Assembly: GCA_041738285.1 (NCBI GenBank)
Contig: JBGSQB010000099.1
Coordinates: 1-32,757, forward strand
Direction: 5' to 3'
Length of the DNA stretch: 32,757 bases
DNA from: SZUA-521 sp041738285
GTDB lineage: Bacteria > Pseudomonadota > Gammaproteobacteria > Pseudomonadales > Azotimanducaceae
Shown: piece after piece, positions 14,291 to 23,055 of the stretch
Numbering within the stretch: position 1 is the first letter of the stretch
Layout of the letters: each line of letters begins with the position of its first letter
Program-made: the position numbers and the translations under genes
The notes under the pieces: generated by a model
The model's database searches: none
Seen by the model: the letters and a program-made list of their open reading frames with translations, nothing else
Told to the model about the DNA's origin: nothing

Positions 14291-15706
14291 CTATCTGGCG
14301 CCTTCCCCGACCAGCACCACATCGATGGTCTGAATCAGAATGATGAGGTCCAGTAGGATGCTGTGGTTCTTGAGATAGTACAGATCGTACTGCAGCTTTT
14401 CTTTTGCATCGTCGAGCGATGCGCCGTAGGGGTAGCACAACTGCGCCCAACCCGTGAGGCCGGGTTTGATTCGATGACGATGATCGTAGTAGGGGATTTT
14501 TTCCGCCAGATCGCTGACGAACTCCGGCCGCTCCGGACGCGGACCGACAAAACTCATTTCACCCTTCAGGACGTTGAAGATCTGCGGCAACTCATCTATC
14601 CGACTGGCACGCATGAACCGGCCCACACGCGTCACGCGTGGATCGTTGCGGGTGGCCCACACGGCCTGGCCATTGCGCTCCGCATCAACGTTCATGTTTC
14701 GAAATTTCGTCACGGCGAAGACCTGGCCATCGAGTCCTACGCGCATCTGCCTGTAGAGCACGCCGCCCTTGAATCTGCTTTCCAGTGCAATCGCGAGAGC
14801 AGCCAGCGCCATGATCGGCCAGGCTACGAACAAGAGGCCCGCACTGGCCACCACGTCGAAGGCACGTTTTGTCCCGACGCGGAGGCTGTTGCGAGCGAAG
14901 CCATCGGAGAAAACCATCCACGAAGGTTGCAGCAGTTCGATGTCGAGTTTGGCGGCCTCGCGTTCGATGAATGCCTGTACGTCGGTGACGATCACGCCCG
15001 ACATTCGACATTCGAGGAGCTCATCGAGCGGCAGCCCGCCCGACTTGTCGCGACGTCGCTCATCCACCGCAACGACGATCTCGTCAACTCGATCTGCTGC
15101 ACAGAGCGCGGCCAGAGACTCATTCAGCTGCAGCACCTTGACGCCGTGCGACCCCACCAGATCTGGGCCGGTGCCAACTGGCACGTATCCGAGCACCACG
15201 AATCCGCGCTGATCGTAGCGTCTGCGCATGCGTGATGCGATCTTCAGCGCGCGCATACCTGTGCCGAGTACGATCACCCGACGCTTCATGGCATCGTGAT
15301 CCAGCAAGCTGAGCGTCAGCCATCGGCTCATCGCGATGAGAACAAACACGGCGACTGCTGCGATCGCGAGCGTACCGCGCCCCAATGCAAGACCTGGAAC
15401 GAGGTAGTAGATGATTGCGCTGGCGACACCGCCGACAAGGAAGATAGCGACTGCGGTACGCAGCATCATGCCGGTGTAGCCTTCGCGGATGTACGCCTCG
15501 TACACACCCATGGCCATCATCCCGACGACGATGATTGCGGCGTACATCGTCGCGCTCGCGAGCAGCCCCGGACCCGCAAGCGGCCCCGTGCCCAGACGCA
15601 GCCACGCGCCGAGATACACCGCGATCCCAGCGATCACGAACTCGGCAGCCGCAATCACTAGATGCGGTGTGTGCAGGTGGTGCCGCAGTACGCGGATATG
15701 AGGCAC
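14291..15706 (-). CDS. Exosortase-system polyprenyl glycosylphosphotransferase (EpsB-like sugar transferase)
   Basis: A 471-residue priming enzyme that moves a sugar-1-phosphate onto undecaprenyl phosphate at the inner membrane, starting exopolysaccharide repeat synthesis. The N-terminal part has four or five helices (residues about 15-135), then a soluble nucleotide-fold-like region (RRVIVLGTGMRALKIASRMR). The C-terminal bacterial sugar transferase domain shows GTKRAFDVVASAGLLF (membrane helix), VTKFRNMNVDAERNG, RIDELPQIFNVLKGEMSFVG, PRPERPEFV and IKPGLTGWAQ. Length and sequence match the exosortase/PEP-CTERM subgroup. It is the first gene of the pair with the deacetylase. Upstream lies a 204-base AT-rich gap shared with the divergent histidine kinase. 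Confidence 0.93.
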   Translation of the reverse strand: MPHIRVLRHHLHTPHLVIAAAEFVIAGIAVYLGAWLRLGTGPLAGPGLLASATMYAAIIVVGMMAMGVYEAYIREGYTGMMLRTAVAIFLVGGVASAIIYYLVPGLALGRGTLAIAAVAVFVLIAMSRWLTLSLLDHDAMKRRVIVLGTGMRALKIASRMRRRYDQRGFVVLGYVPVGTGPDLVGSHGVKVLQLNESLAALCAADRVDEIVVAVDERRRDKSGGLPLDELLECRMSGVIVTDVQAFIEREAAKLDIELLQPSWMVFSDGFARNSLRVGTKRAFDVVASAGLLFVAWPIMALAALAIALESRFKGGVLYRQMRVGLDGQVFAVTKFRNMNVDAERNGQAVWATRNDPRVTRVGRFMRASRIDELPQIFNVLKGEMSFVGPRPERPEFVSDLAEKIPYYDHRHRIKPGLTGWAQLCYPYGASLDDAKEKLQYDLYYLKNHSILLDLIILIQTIDVVLVGEGAR

Positions 15707-15910
15707 GGCTGTCTGATTTCCTCGATTGCGAAACGGTGTGCCAACAGCCCCGGAATTGTCGGTGGGTGGCAGTTCAAGTCCATGGCGGCCATGTAAGCCA
15801 CCAGGTTCGTATAATAAATATTATGTTAAATAAACGGGCCCGAAGCACCAGACATCCGGCACCACCGCCGACCTGGACTACCGTTAGTCAGACCGCCGGG
15901 ACGACTTCGA
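15707..15910. promoter_or_regulatory. Divergent promoter region of sugar transferase and hybrid histidine kinase
   Basis: A 204-base gap. It contains a perfect TATAAT hexamer at 15810-15815 on the plus strand inside an AT-rich island (15808-15835). There are also inverted repeats CATGG-cgg-CCATG at 15781-15793 and ATAATA-aa-TATTAT at 15811-15824. No good -35 match lies at 17 bases from TATAAT. It is likely to carry promoters for both genes. Confidence 0.45.
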
Positions 15911-18703
15911 GTGTACGACGCGAGGCTGGAAACGGATCGCCACGAACTGCGAGGGCTGATGCTCGTGGCGAGCGCTGCGCTGATCGGCTTCGAGCTGATG
16001 ATCGCGACGTTGCGGCCCGAAGAGCCCGGGCCGTCGTGGGTGCGATGGGCCGTGATCGCCTATGCGCTCGCACTCGCTGTGCGGCCGCAACTGCTGCTGC
16101 AGCTGCGACTCGACATGGAGACGGCGGTTGGTGCGGCGGCGGCCGTCTTGACCTGCGACGCCATCCACCGCCTGTACGGAAGTAATTTCAGCCACGTGCT
16201 GTCGATGCCCTTCCTGTTGGTCATGTTCGGCTGCGCGCTGGTGTTCTTCGAGCGCTCGGCACTGGCTTGGTATCTGGCGTTGACGACGATGGGGATTGGC
16301 GTTGCGCTGCTCGCACTGGATGCACCTGCTGTCGATCCTGCCCTGTTCTTTTCGACCGTGCTGATTCTGGCTGGGCTGTGCTACTTCGTGCTTGGGGCGC
16401 GCATTGCCGCGCAACAGTCGTTGCAGCACAGCGAGCGACTGCTCGCTGCGATTTTCAACGGCTCCAATGACGGTCTCCTGCTGGTCGATCCCGACAATGG
16501 GACGCTGCTTGCTGCCAATGAACAAGCGTCAAAACTCCTGGGGTCGTCGCAGACCGATGCAATGGCAGCGCGCGTCCTGGACACCCTCGAGGATCAACTT
16601 GGGTTGTCGGCACAGGTGGTGCGAACGCAGCTGGCGGAGATCGATCTGTGGCAGCGCGAGCTGTGGTTCGAGTCGGCACTCGACACAGGATTCTGGGGCG
16701 AGGTCTGGCTGCGTCGACTGGATCTCGATGGCGACGAGCGGCTCTTGATGCGGATCGCGGACGTGACCGCGCGGCGCGATGCTACCCGCCGGCTACAGCG
16801 CAGCGAAGACCTGCTCGAACGGACTCAGGCTCAGGCACGGATCGGAGGCTGGGAGCTCGATCTCGAGACTGGCGCGTTGGAATGGACAAAGGAAGTCTTT
16901 TTGATTCTGGATATTACGCGGGTTTATTCAGAGAGCTTCGAAGTTGCAATGCAACGCTTCGAACCGCGCTTTCGCCGTGAGTTCCGGGTCGCTCTCGAAC
17001 ACCTGCGTCGTGATGGGCTGAGCATGGACCTGGACGTGCGCGGTCAGCGTGAGTCCGGCGAGCGGTTCTGGGTGCGAGTCACCGGCCAACGCAGTGCCGG
17101 CGGCGGCCGAGTGACGGGCACGGTTCAGGACATCACAGACCGCAAACGAACGGAACTCGACCTGCTGGCGGCCAAGGAAGTGGCCGAGCGGGCGCTCGCC
17201 ACCCGCAGTCAGTTCCTGGCAAATGTCAGCCACGAGATTCGCACGCCCATGAATGGCGTCATCGGGATGACGAGTCTGCTGCGCGGAACAGCATTGACGC
17301 CACAACAGAGCGAGTTTGTCGACACCATCCGCGTCAGCGGCGAGTCCCTGCTCACGATCATCAACGACATTCTCGATTTCTCGAAGATCGATGCCGGACG
17401 AGTCGACCTACAGCCGGTGCCGGTCGACGTCGAGTCCTGCGTCGCCGATGCATTTGATCTCATCTCACAATCGGCCGCGGATCGACGCCTCGATATCGCC
17501 TACTACATTGACGACGCCGTGCCGGCCATCATCGAAGCCGACCCTGCGCGACTGCGCCAGGTACTCGTGAACCTCTTGCACAACGCGGTTAAATTCACCC
17601 CGTCCGGCAGCGTTCGTCTCGACGTGCGCGCGCTGCGAACGGAGGGCCAGTCGAGTCGGATTGAATTCAAAGTGACTGACACCGGCGTAGGTATTGCGGC
17701 GGATCGGCTGCACCGGCTGTTCGAGGCGTTCGAGCAGGAAGACCCATCGACCACTCGGCAATTCGGCGGCACGGGACTTGGGCTGACCATCTCAAGACTC
17801 CTGATCGGCTTGATGGGTGGCAATATCGATGCGCAAAGTCGGAAGGGACATGGCTCGGTATTCCGGTTCGACATCGTTTGCCGGGTGCCCACGGTATCTG
17901 CTCCGGTCGGCGCGCCCGATTTCGGGCCACTGCGTGGCCTGGCCGTCGCTGTCGTCGAGTCCCACGAAGAAAGCCGTACCGTTATCACGCGTCTGCTCGA
18001 CGCCGCTGGCATGGCCACACACAGCGCGACCGACGTCGCCAGCGCCCAAGCACTGACACAGCGCACGCCGATCGATGTTGCAATCATTGATCACGAGATG
18101 CAGGACGCGGCTGCATTCCTGCGCGCGTTGCGCGAACGCACACCTTGGCTGCGCACGATCTGGCTGTCGCCAATGGGTGCGCGACGTGAAGGCGACGAGC
18201 CTTGCATCACGCGTCCGGTCGGTCGTACCGCGCTGCTGAGCACCCTGCTCTCGCAACGTCAGCACGTGGCCACACGGATATCGACAGAGTCGCCAGACGC
18301 GACACCCCGCGCGAATCCATCGCTGTCCGTGCTCCTCGCCGAAGATCACCCCGTCAACCAACGCGTGGCGATGAAGATGCTGGAACGTCTGGGCCTTGTG
18401 GCAACGCTCGCGCGCACTGGCACGGAGGTGCTCGCACACATGCGTACCGAATCCTTCGACGTCATTCTCATGGACGTGCAGATGCCCGAACTCGACGGCC
18501 TCGCGACGACGCGCCAGATTCGGCGCGATGCCGCAACCACCCACGCACCGTGGATCATCGCGATGACGGCAAACGCGATGCAGGGCGATCGGGATGCGTG
18601 CGAACAGGCGGGAATGAACGACTATGTTGCAAAGCCAGTCACCCTCGATGCGCTGCAGCAAGCCCTTGATGCAGCGCAACAGGCGATCGATGGGCGCCGG
18701 TAA
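15911..18703 (+). CDS. Membrane-bound hybrid sensor histidine kinase with PAS domains and two receiver domains
   Basis: A 930-residue sensor with a GTG start. Residues about 14-170 hold five or six membrane helices. PAS-like regions follow at about 180-290 (AAIFNGSNDGLLLVDPDNG) and 300-415 (ARIGGWELDLETGALEW). HisKA has FLANVSHEIRTPMNGVIGM with phospho-acceptor His441. The ATPase domain shows NLLHNAVKF (N box near 554), VTDTGVGIAADRL and FGGTGLGLTISRLL. A first receiver (about 665-785) is divergent: it keeps Asp727, but the conserved Lys is Arg768 (ITRPV). A second (about 805-925) is canonical, with LLAEDHPVNQRVA, phospho-acceptor Asp855 in LMDVQMPELDG, and YVAKPV. No Hpt domain or cognate regulator is encoded nearby. 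Its divergence from the exopolysaccharide genes suggests, but does not prove, control of matrix production. Confidence 0.95.
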   Translation: MYDARLETDRHELRGLMLVASAALIGFELMIATLRPEEPGPSWVRWAVIAYALALAVRPQLLLQLRLDMETAVGAAAAVLTCDAIHRLYGSNFSHVLSMPFLLVMFGCALVFFERSALAWYLALTTMGIGVALLALDAPAVDPALFFSTVLILAGLCYFVLGARIAAQQSLQHSERLLAAIFNGSNDGLLLVDPDNGTLLAANEQASKLLGSSQTDAMAARVLDTLEDQLGLSAQVVRTQLAEIDLWQRELWFESALDTGFWGEVWLRRLDLDGDERLLMRIADVTARRDATRRLQRSEDLLERTQAQARIGGWELDLETGALEWTKEVFLILDITRVYSESFEVAMQRFEPRFRREFRVALEHLRRDGLSMDLDVRGQRESGERFWVRVTGQRSAGGGRVTGTVQDITDRKRTELDLLAAKEVAERALATRSQFLANVSHEIRTPMNGVIGMTSLLRGTALTPQQSEFVDTIRVSGESLLTIINDILDFSKIDAGRVDLQPVPVDVESCVADAFDLISQSAADRRLDIAYYIDDAVPAIIEADPARLRQVLVNLLHNAVKFTPSGSVRLDVRALRTEGQSSRIEFKVTDTGVGIAADRLHRLFEAFEQEDPSTTRQFGGTGLGLTISRLLIGLMGGNIDAQSRKGHGSVFRFDIVCRVPTVSAPVGAPDFGPLRGLAVAVVESHEESRTVITRLLDAAGMATHSATDVASAQALTQRTPIDVAIIDHEMQDAAAFLRALRERTPWLRTIWLSPMGARREGDEPCITRPVGRTALLSTLLSQRQHVATRISTESPDATPRANPSLSVLLAEDHPVNQRVAMKMLERLGLVATLARTGTEVLAHMRTESFDVILMDVQMPELDGLATTRQIRRDAATTHAPWIIAMTANAMQGDRDACEQAGMNDYVAKPVTLDALQQALDAAQQAIDGRR

Positions 18704-18774
18704 GGTTCAATGATAGATTCGAGATTCTCACAGTAATTAATTGATATTATTGAGGTTATTCTTCGAATCAACTT

Positions 18775-18801
18775 CGGAGCATCCCTTTCGGGCGGGCTCC
18801 G
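18775..18801. other. Stem-loop between kinase and acylase genes
   Basis: CGGAGC at 18775-18780 pairs with GCTCCG at 18796-18801, and an inner CCC-tttc-GGG helix lies between them. It is 40 bases upstream of the acylase start and follows an AT-rich tract (about 18713-18770) likely to hold the promoter. No T run follows, so a classical terminator for the kinase is unlikely. It may be a 5' leader structure. Confidence 0.4.
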
Positions 18802-18840
18802 GTACAGTGACGACTTCGCCACTGGTTGCGAGTTGTGTCG

Positions 18841-21168
18841 ATGCGAACGCTGCACGCTGGACTGCTGCTCGCGGCGCTTGGCGCCTTGCCCTGTGAACTC
18901 AACGCGGCGAACGAACCCGATAAGGTCTACCGCGTCGCCGGACTCGAGCGTGAAGCCCTGATCCGGATCGACCGCTGGGGCGTGCCCCACATCTCCGCCA
19001 ACACGCACTACGACGCTTTCTTCGCCCAGGGATTCAACGCGGCACGGGATCGCCTCTGGCAACTGGACCTCTGGCGCCGGCGCGGTCTCGGTGAGTTGTC
19101 TGCGATCTTGGGGCCGGCGTATGTCGAGCGTGATCGTGCCGCGCGCCTGTTCCTATACCGGTCGGACATGTATCGGGAGTGGCTCGCCTATGGCAGCGAC
19201 GCGAAACTCGTCACCGAGCGGTTCGTCGCCGGCGTCAACGCCTACATCGACCTCGTTGCCGATGATCCAGCGCTGCTACCGCCGGAGTTCGGCATGCTGG
19301 ACTACGCGCCGCACCGCTGGAGTGCCGCGGACGTAGTACGCATCCGCAGCCATGGCCTGTGGCGAAACGTCGAAGCGGAAGTGACCCGCGCGCGTGTCCT
19401 GTGCGGATTCGATGAAGCAGTCGAGCGCGCGCGGCGGCGCCTTCAGCCAGCCTGGCCGCTCACCATCCCAGTGGGTAGCGATCCCTGCGCGATTCCCCCC
19501 GATGTGCTGCGCGACTATAACCTCGCCAGGGCCCCGCTTGTCTTCGGCGCGAATGCGGGTGTCGCGATGGGTGTCGATGCGCAATCATCACTCGGCATCG
19601 GCAGCAACAACTGGGCCGTAGCCCCACAGCGCACGGCAAGCCGACGGCCGATTCTGGCGGACGATCCCCATCGCGCCCACGCCGTGCCATCCCTGCGCTA
19701 CATCGTTCACCTCAAAGCGCCCGGGCTGAATGTAATTGGCGCGGGAGAGCCCGCACTGCCGGGTATCTCGATCGGCCACAACGGTACCATCGCGTTTGGA
19801 CTCACGATCTTCCCGATCGATCAGGAAGACCTGTATGTGTATGAAACCAACGCCGATGGCGACCGCTACCTGTATCGCGGTGACTGGGTGCCGTTCGAGC
19901 GCGTGACCGAAGTGGTTAGGGTGCGCGATGCAAAACCACGCCCGGTGACACTTGAATTCACGCGCCACGGCCCGGTAATCGCGCGCAGTGCAAGTCGCGC
20001 GTTTGCGCTGCGGGCGGCCTGGCTCGAGCCGGGCATGGCGCCCTATTTCGGCAGCATCGAGTATATGCGCGCCGGCAACTGGCGCGAGTTTGTCGGCGCA
20101 CTGAACCGTTGGGGCGCGCCATCGGAGAATCAGGTCTATGCAGATGTGGACGGCAATATCGGTTACAAGCCTGCCGGCTTGTTTCCGCGTCGTACGGCCT
20201 GGGACGGTCTGCTGCCGGTACCCGGTGACGGTCGATACGAGTGGGATGGTTACTTCGACATGGACGCCCTGCCCGAGCAATTCAATCCCGCTGCCGGGTT
20301 CGTGGCTACTGCCAACGCGATGAACCTGCCAACCGACTACCCCATCAACGAGCGACGCATCGGATTCGAATGGACAGCGCCCTGGCGCCACCGCCGGCTT
20401 CATGAAGTGCTGGCAGGGCAGCCAGCGCACACGTTTGCGAACTCTCTGCAACTGCAACGCGACTACGGTTCGACATTGGCGCGTGAGGTGCTGCGCTCGC
20501 TGCCCCGGCTCGCCGATTCTCCCGCAACCCGAATGCTGTCCGAGTGGGATGCGCAATTGACCGCACAGTCCAATGCCGCTGCGCTTTTCATGGTGTGGTA
20601 CGAGCGGCACCTGCAACCGGCACTACGCGCGTACCTCGTGCCCGCAAGCGCTGCGGCACTGGTCACATCGATCGACTCCAATGTCGTCGCTGACCTGATG
20701 GCACAGCCGCCAGACGATCTCGTTCCCATCCTGACCGCGTCTCTCAATGCAGCGTGGGCGGACGTCGTAAGCCTGCTGGGTGAAGACCCAACGAGCTGGC
20801 GATGGGGCGAACTGCACCAGATCCGCTTCGTTCACCCACTGCTGGCTATGGCGAGTGGCGATCTGGCACGACAGATGACGTTCCCTGCCCTGCCACGAGG
20901 CGGATCCGCCGACACACCGAACAACACTGGCTACGCTGGCGGTAGTTTCGATGTAGTTTCGGGTGCCTCGTTTCGGATCGTGGTCGACGTCGGCAACTGG
21001 GACGCCGCGCGCATGACAAATGCGCCTGGCCAATCAGGTGACCCGCGTAGTCCCTTCTACGGCAACCTCCTCACGGGATGGGCCGCCGATGAGAGCTTCC
21101 CTTGCGGAGCACACGCTGCAGACCATCCGGCTCGAACCGACCAAGTAGAGGCAACAACACATGAATGA
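18841..21168 (+). CDS. Penicillin acylase family protein (Ntn hydrolase; acyl-homoserine lactone or N-acyl amidase)
   Basis: A 775-residue exported precursor. The ATG at 18841 gives a normal signal peptide (LHAGLLLAALGALPCELNAA); a TTG 15 bases upstream in frame is less likely. Family enzymes are cut into alpha and beta chains, and the beta chain starts at a nucleophilic Ser. Here Ser255 in LGIGSNNWAVAP fits, preceded by an acylase-like alpha chain (IRIDRWGVPHISANTHYDAF, FAQGFNAARDRLWQLDLWRR). Other family motifs are PILADDPHRAHAVPSL, GISIGHNGTIAFGLT (beta-chain loop) and the late NNTGYAGGSFDVVSGASFR (active-site Asn segment). Substrates of relatives include beta-lactam side chains, aculeacin-like lipopeptides and quorum signals; which applies is open. 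The end overlaps the next gene by eight bases. Confidence 0.93.
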   Translation: MRTLHAGLLLAALGALPCELNAANEPDKVYRVAGLEREALIRIDRWGVPHISANTHYDAFFAQGFNAARDRLWQLDLWRRRGLGELSAILGPAYVERDRAARLFLYRSDMYREWLAYGSDAKLVTERFVAGVNAYIDLVADDPALLPPEFGMLDYAPHRWSAADVVRIRSHGLWRNVEAEVTRARVLCGFDEAVERARRRLQPAWPLTIPVGSDPCAIPPDVLRDYNLARAPLVFGANAGVAMGVDAQSSLGIGSNNWAVAPQRTASRRPILADDPHRAHAVPSLRYIVHLKAPGLNVIGAGEPALPGISIGHNGTIAFGLTIFPIDQEDLYVYETNADGDRYLYRGDWVPFERVTEVVRVRDAKPRPVTLEFTRHGPVIARSASRAFALRAAWLEPGMAPYFGSIEYMRAGNWREFVGALNRWGAPSENQVYADVDGNIGYKPAGLFPRRTAWDGLLPVPGDGRYEWDGYFDMDALPEQFNPAAGFVATANAMNLPTDYPINERRIGFEWTAPWRHRRLHEVLAGQPAHTFANSLQLQRDYGSTLAREVLRSLPRLADSPATRMLSEWDAQLTAQSNAAALFMVWYERHLQPALRAYLVPASAAALVTSIDSNVVADLMAQPPDDLVPILTASLNAAWADVVSLLGEDPTSWRWGELHQIRFVHPLLAMASGDLARQMTFPALPRGGSADTPNNTGYAGGSFDVVSGASFRIVVDVGNWDAARMTNAPGQSGDPRSPFYGNLLTGWAADESFPCGAHAADHPARTDQVEATTHE

Positions 21169-21613
21169 AGACGAAGAGCCCTCGGTTCAATCAACCGACG
21201 GCCGCGCGCAACGGCGCTTCGCACTTGCCTACGAAGTGCTGCTGTTTCAATTCAAACTGCTGGCCGACGGTGTGCGCGACGTGCTGTTGAGCCCGTTGTC
21301 GATCGGCGCTGCGCTACTCGGGCTGATCGTCGGTGGCGACGAGCCCGCTGTTTACTTCCGCAAGCTGCAGCGCCTCGGCCGGCGCAGCGATCTGTGGATC
21401 AATCTCTTCGGTCAGTTCCGCCATGGACCGACCGCCGATCGGTTCGCAGAGCCGCTGAAGGAACGCCTCAGTGAGGAATACCAGCGCGGCGGGTGGCTGA
21501 GTCGAGGTGCGACGAAACTCAATGAGGCCCTGGATGAAGCCAATCGGCGGGCGAAGTCACCGCCGGTCGATTCGTCACCCGGTCGATTCGACAGAATCGA
21601 CAGTCGTGACTAG
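21161..21613 (+). CDS. Conserved small protein of unknown function, acylase operon
   Basis: A 150-residue protein. Its first part is acidic; residues about 20-65 are amphipathic to hydrophobic (EVLLFQFKLLADGVRDVLL, PLSIGAALLGLIVGGDEP). A conserved-looking segment AVYFRKLQRLGRRSDLWINLF follows, and the tail is polar. I recognise the general pattern of a short proteobacterial protein of unknown function and do not assign a role. The start overlaps the acylase stop by eight bases, so the two are translated together. There is no signal peptide, and peripheral membrane association is plausible. Confidence 0.7.
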   Translation: MNEDEEPSVQSTDGRAQRRFALAYEVLLFQFKLLADGVRDVLLSPLSIGAALLGLIVGGDEPAVYFRKLQRLGRRSDLWINLFGQFRHGPTADRFAEPLKERLSEEYQRGGWLSRGATKLNEALDEANRRAKSPPVDSSPGRFDRIDSRD

Positions 21614-21644
21614 GGTTTAAGGACACCGGGTTCGGCGATTCGCG

Positions 21645-21869
21645 ATGGCGAAACACAACATACGATGGACCCCTGCGGTGCTGACTGCGGCAGTTCTGTT
21701 CCTTGCCGGTTGCGAAAACAAGCTCGAAGGCCTCGACGATACGGAATTGCAGGACAAGGCTTACGCCTGCAGTCGCGAGCACAATCCCAGTCCAGGTGCG
21801 GCCATCGCCTGTGACAACTATCGCAAAGAATGTCAGCGCCGGCGCGAGTTGGGTCGCTTCGTTTGCTAG
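21645..21869 (+). CDS. Tiny Cys-rich lipoprotein, unknown function
   Basis: A 74-residue protein starting MAKHNIRWTPAVLTAAVLFL, with a clear lipobox FLAGC (lipidated Cys about residue 23). The mature part is about 50 residues with four further Cys (at AYAC, AIAC, KEC and the terminal VC), so two disulfides in the periplasm are possible. No convincing ribosome-binding site is visible. The 3' end overlaps the next reading frame by 40 bases. The lipobox and even Cys spacing favour a real gene, but it is too small for a family call. Confidence 0.6.
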   Translation: MAKHNIRWTPAVLTAAVLFLAGCENKLEGLDDTELQDKAYACSREHNPSPGAAIACDNYRKECQRRRELGRFVC

Positions 21870-23053
21870 GAAGGTGCTGGCTGGCGAGCCTGCTCGCCTT
21901 TGCCAGCAACGGCCATGCCGCTGTCATCACCGGCGCGTTCGGCATGGAATTTGGTACGCCGCTACCGAGCGCACTCATTGGTCCGCCGATCGCTGGCGCG
22001 CCACCACCCGCACCCTTCGACTGGGTCCTACCCGATGATGCGCCCGCGGATCTGCGGCCGGCATGGTTTGTCGTCACGCCGTCCGCGGTCCCCAGGATTG
22101 TCGATGATGTCGAGGGTCGATTCAGCGTACAACTCGATCGCGATGGCGTTCCCCTTCGGGTCGTGGCGACGTTTGCCGACGCGTGCGGCGACAAATCGGC
22201 GCCACTCGCCTCCATCCTTGCGCGCAAATACAGACAATTGCCGCACTCGCCAGAGTCCAATGAATCGGAGGCGTGGTTCGGAGACGACGAACTTCGTGCA
22301 GGTGTGTACTGCGTCGACAATGTACTCATCGTCGACTATGTCGACGTCGACCGCTATCGCCGATGGGAGGCGGCAACGCGTGATCGGTACGCCGTACTCG
22401 CAGAAGAATCCCGCGAGGCGCAAGCTGCTCAAGCGCTCATCGAGCAGGAGGCGCAGGATCAACTGCGGCGACTCGAGGAGGAAGAGGCGCAGCGACGAGC
22501 CGATGCACTCGCTGCCGCGGCTGAGCGTCAACGAGTCGACTCGGAAGCCGCCGCCAAAGCAGCGCGCCGCGCGTTGGTCGATGGCTTGCTGTCGGAATCC
22601 GCGCGCCGCATCGACTCGGTCTTCGGAGTTCCGTTGCGGGATCCGTTCACACAGGTGAGTGGCTTCACCCCGGATGTACCGCTGCCGATCACGCGCAGTG
22701 GCGTCGCCGCTCCATTCCACGATGGCAGCTATACACTCGAACTCGACCCCGAAGGCATGCCGATCACCGTGCGGGGCACGTTTGTCATCGATAACGCCGC
22801 GAACGTCGCCGACGATCTCGCACTTGGATTGCGCGAAAAGTATGGCGTGCCGAGAAAGGACAATCCACGACATCGTATCTTCGAAATCGCCGGTGACTAT
22901 TTAGTCGTCAAACGTACAGCGGCAGATACGCTCGAGGTGCTCGCGATCAATCAGTCCGCACTTCAGCTGCAGCGCCGCCGCAAGAACGAGGCTACCGCAG
23001 CATTGGAGGCGGATCGCGCGCGACGATTCGAACAGGAGACTCGCGGCTTATAG
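21830..23053 (+). CDS. Exported protein with two related domains joined by a coiled coil, unknown function
   Basis: A 407-residue protein. The first 31 residues look like a signal peptide (RLLGRCWLASLLAFASNGHA, ending with an AxA-type site). The mature part has an N-terminal domain (about 32-180), a charged Glu/Ala/Arg-rich coiled coil (about 181-255) and a second domain (about 256-375). The domains share the same plan: FGMEFGTPL versus SVFGVPLRDPF, GRFSVQLDRDGVPLRVVATF versus GSYTLELDPEGMPITVRGTF, and LARKYRQLP versus LREKYGVPR. I read this as an internal duplication. The start at 21830 overlaps the lipoprotein gene, and the end is two bases from the convergent DUF1631-like gene. I do not recognise the family. 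Confidence 0.75.
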   Translation: MSAPARVGSLRLLGRCWLASLLAFASNGHAAVITGAFGMEFGTPLPSALIGPPIAGAPPPAPFDWVLPDDAPADLRPAWFVVTPSAVPRIVDDVEGRFSVQLDRDGVPLRVVATFADACGDKSAPLASILARKYRQLPHSPESNESEAWFGDDELRAGVYCVDNVLIVDYVDVDRYRRWEAATRDRYAVLAEESREAQAAQALIEQEAQDQLRRLEEEEAQRRADALAAAAERQRVDSEAAAKAARRALVDGLLSESARRIDSVFGVPLRDPFTQVSGFTPDVPLPITRSGVAAPFHDGSYTLELDPEGMPITVRGTFVIDNAANVADDLALGLREKYGVPRKDNPRHRIFEIAGDYLVVKRTAADTLEVLAINQSALQLQRRRKNEATAALEADRARRFEQETRGL

Positions 23054-23055
23054 AA

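Noticed and set aside
15727..15744. Sigma-54-like promoter on the minus strand ahead of the sugar transferase (TGGCAC then TTCGCA)
   Set aside because: The -24 half fits, but the GC element is one base too far and poorly matched. Exosortase loci often use sigma-54, so it was considered, but the spacing argues against it.
17792..18679. A 295-codon minus-strand open frame opposite the receiver domains
   Set aside because: Low-complexity Arg/His/Cys-rich translation, antisense to well-conserved kinase sequence.
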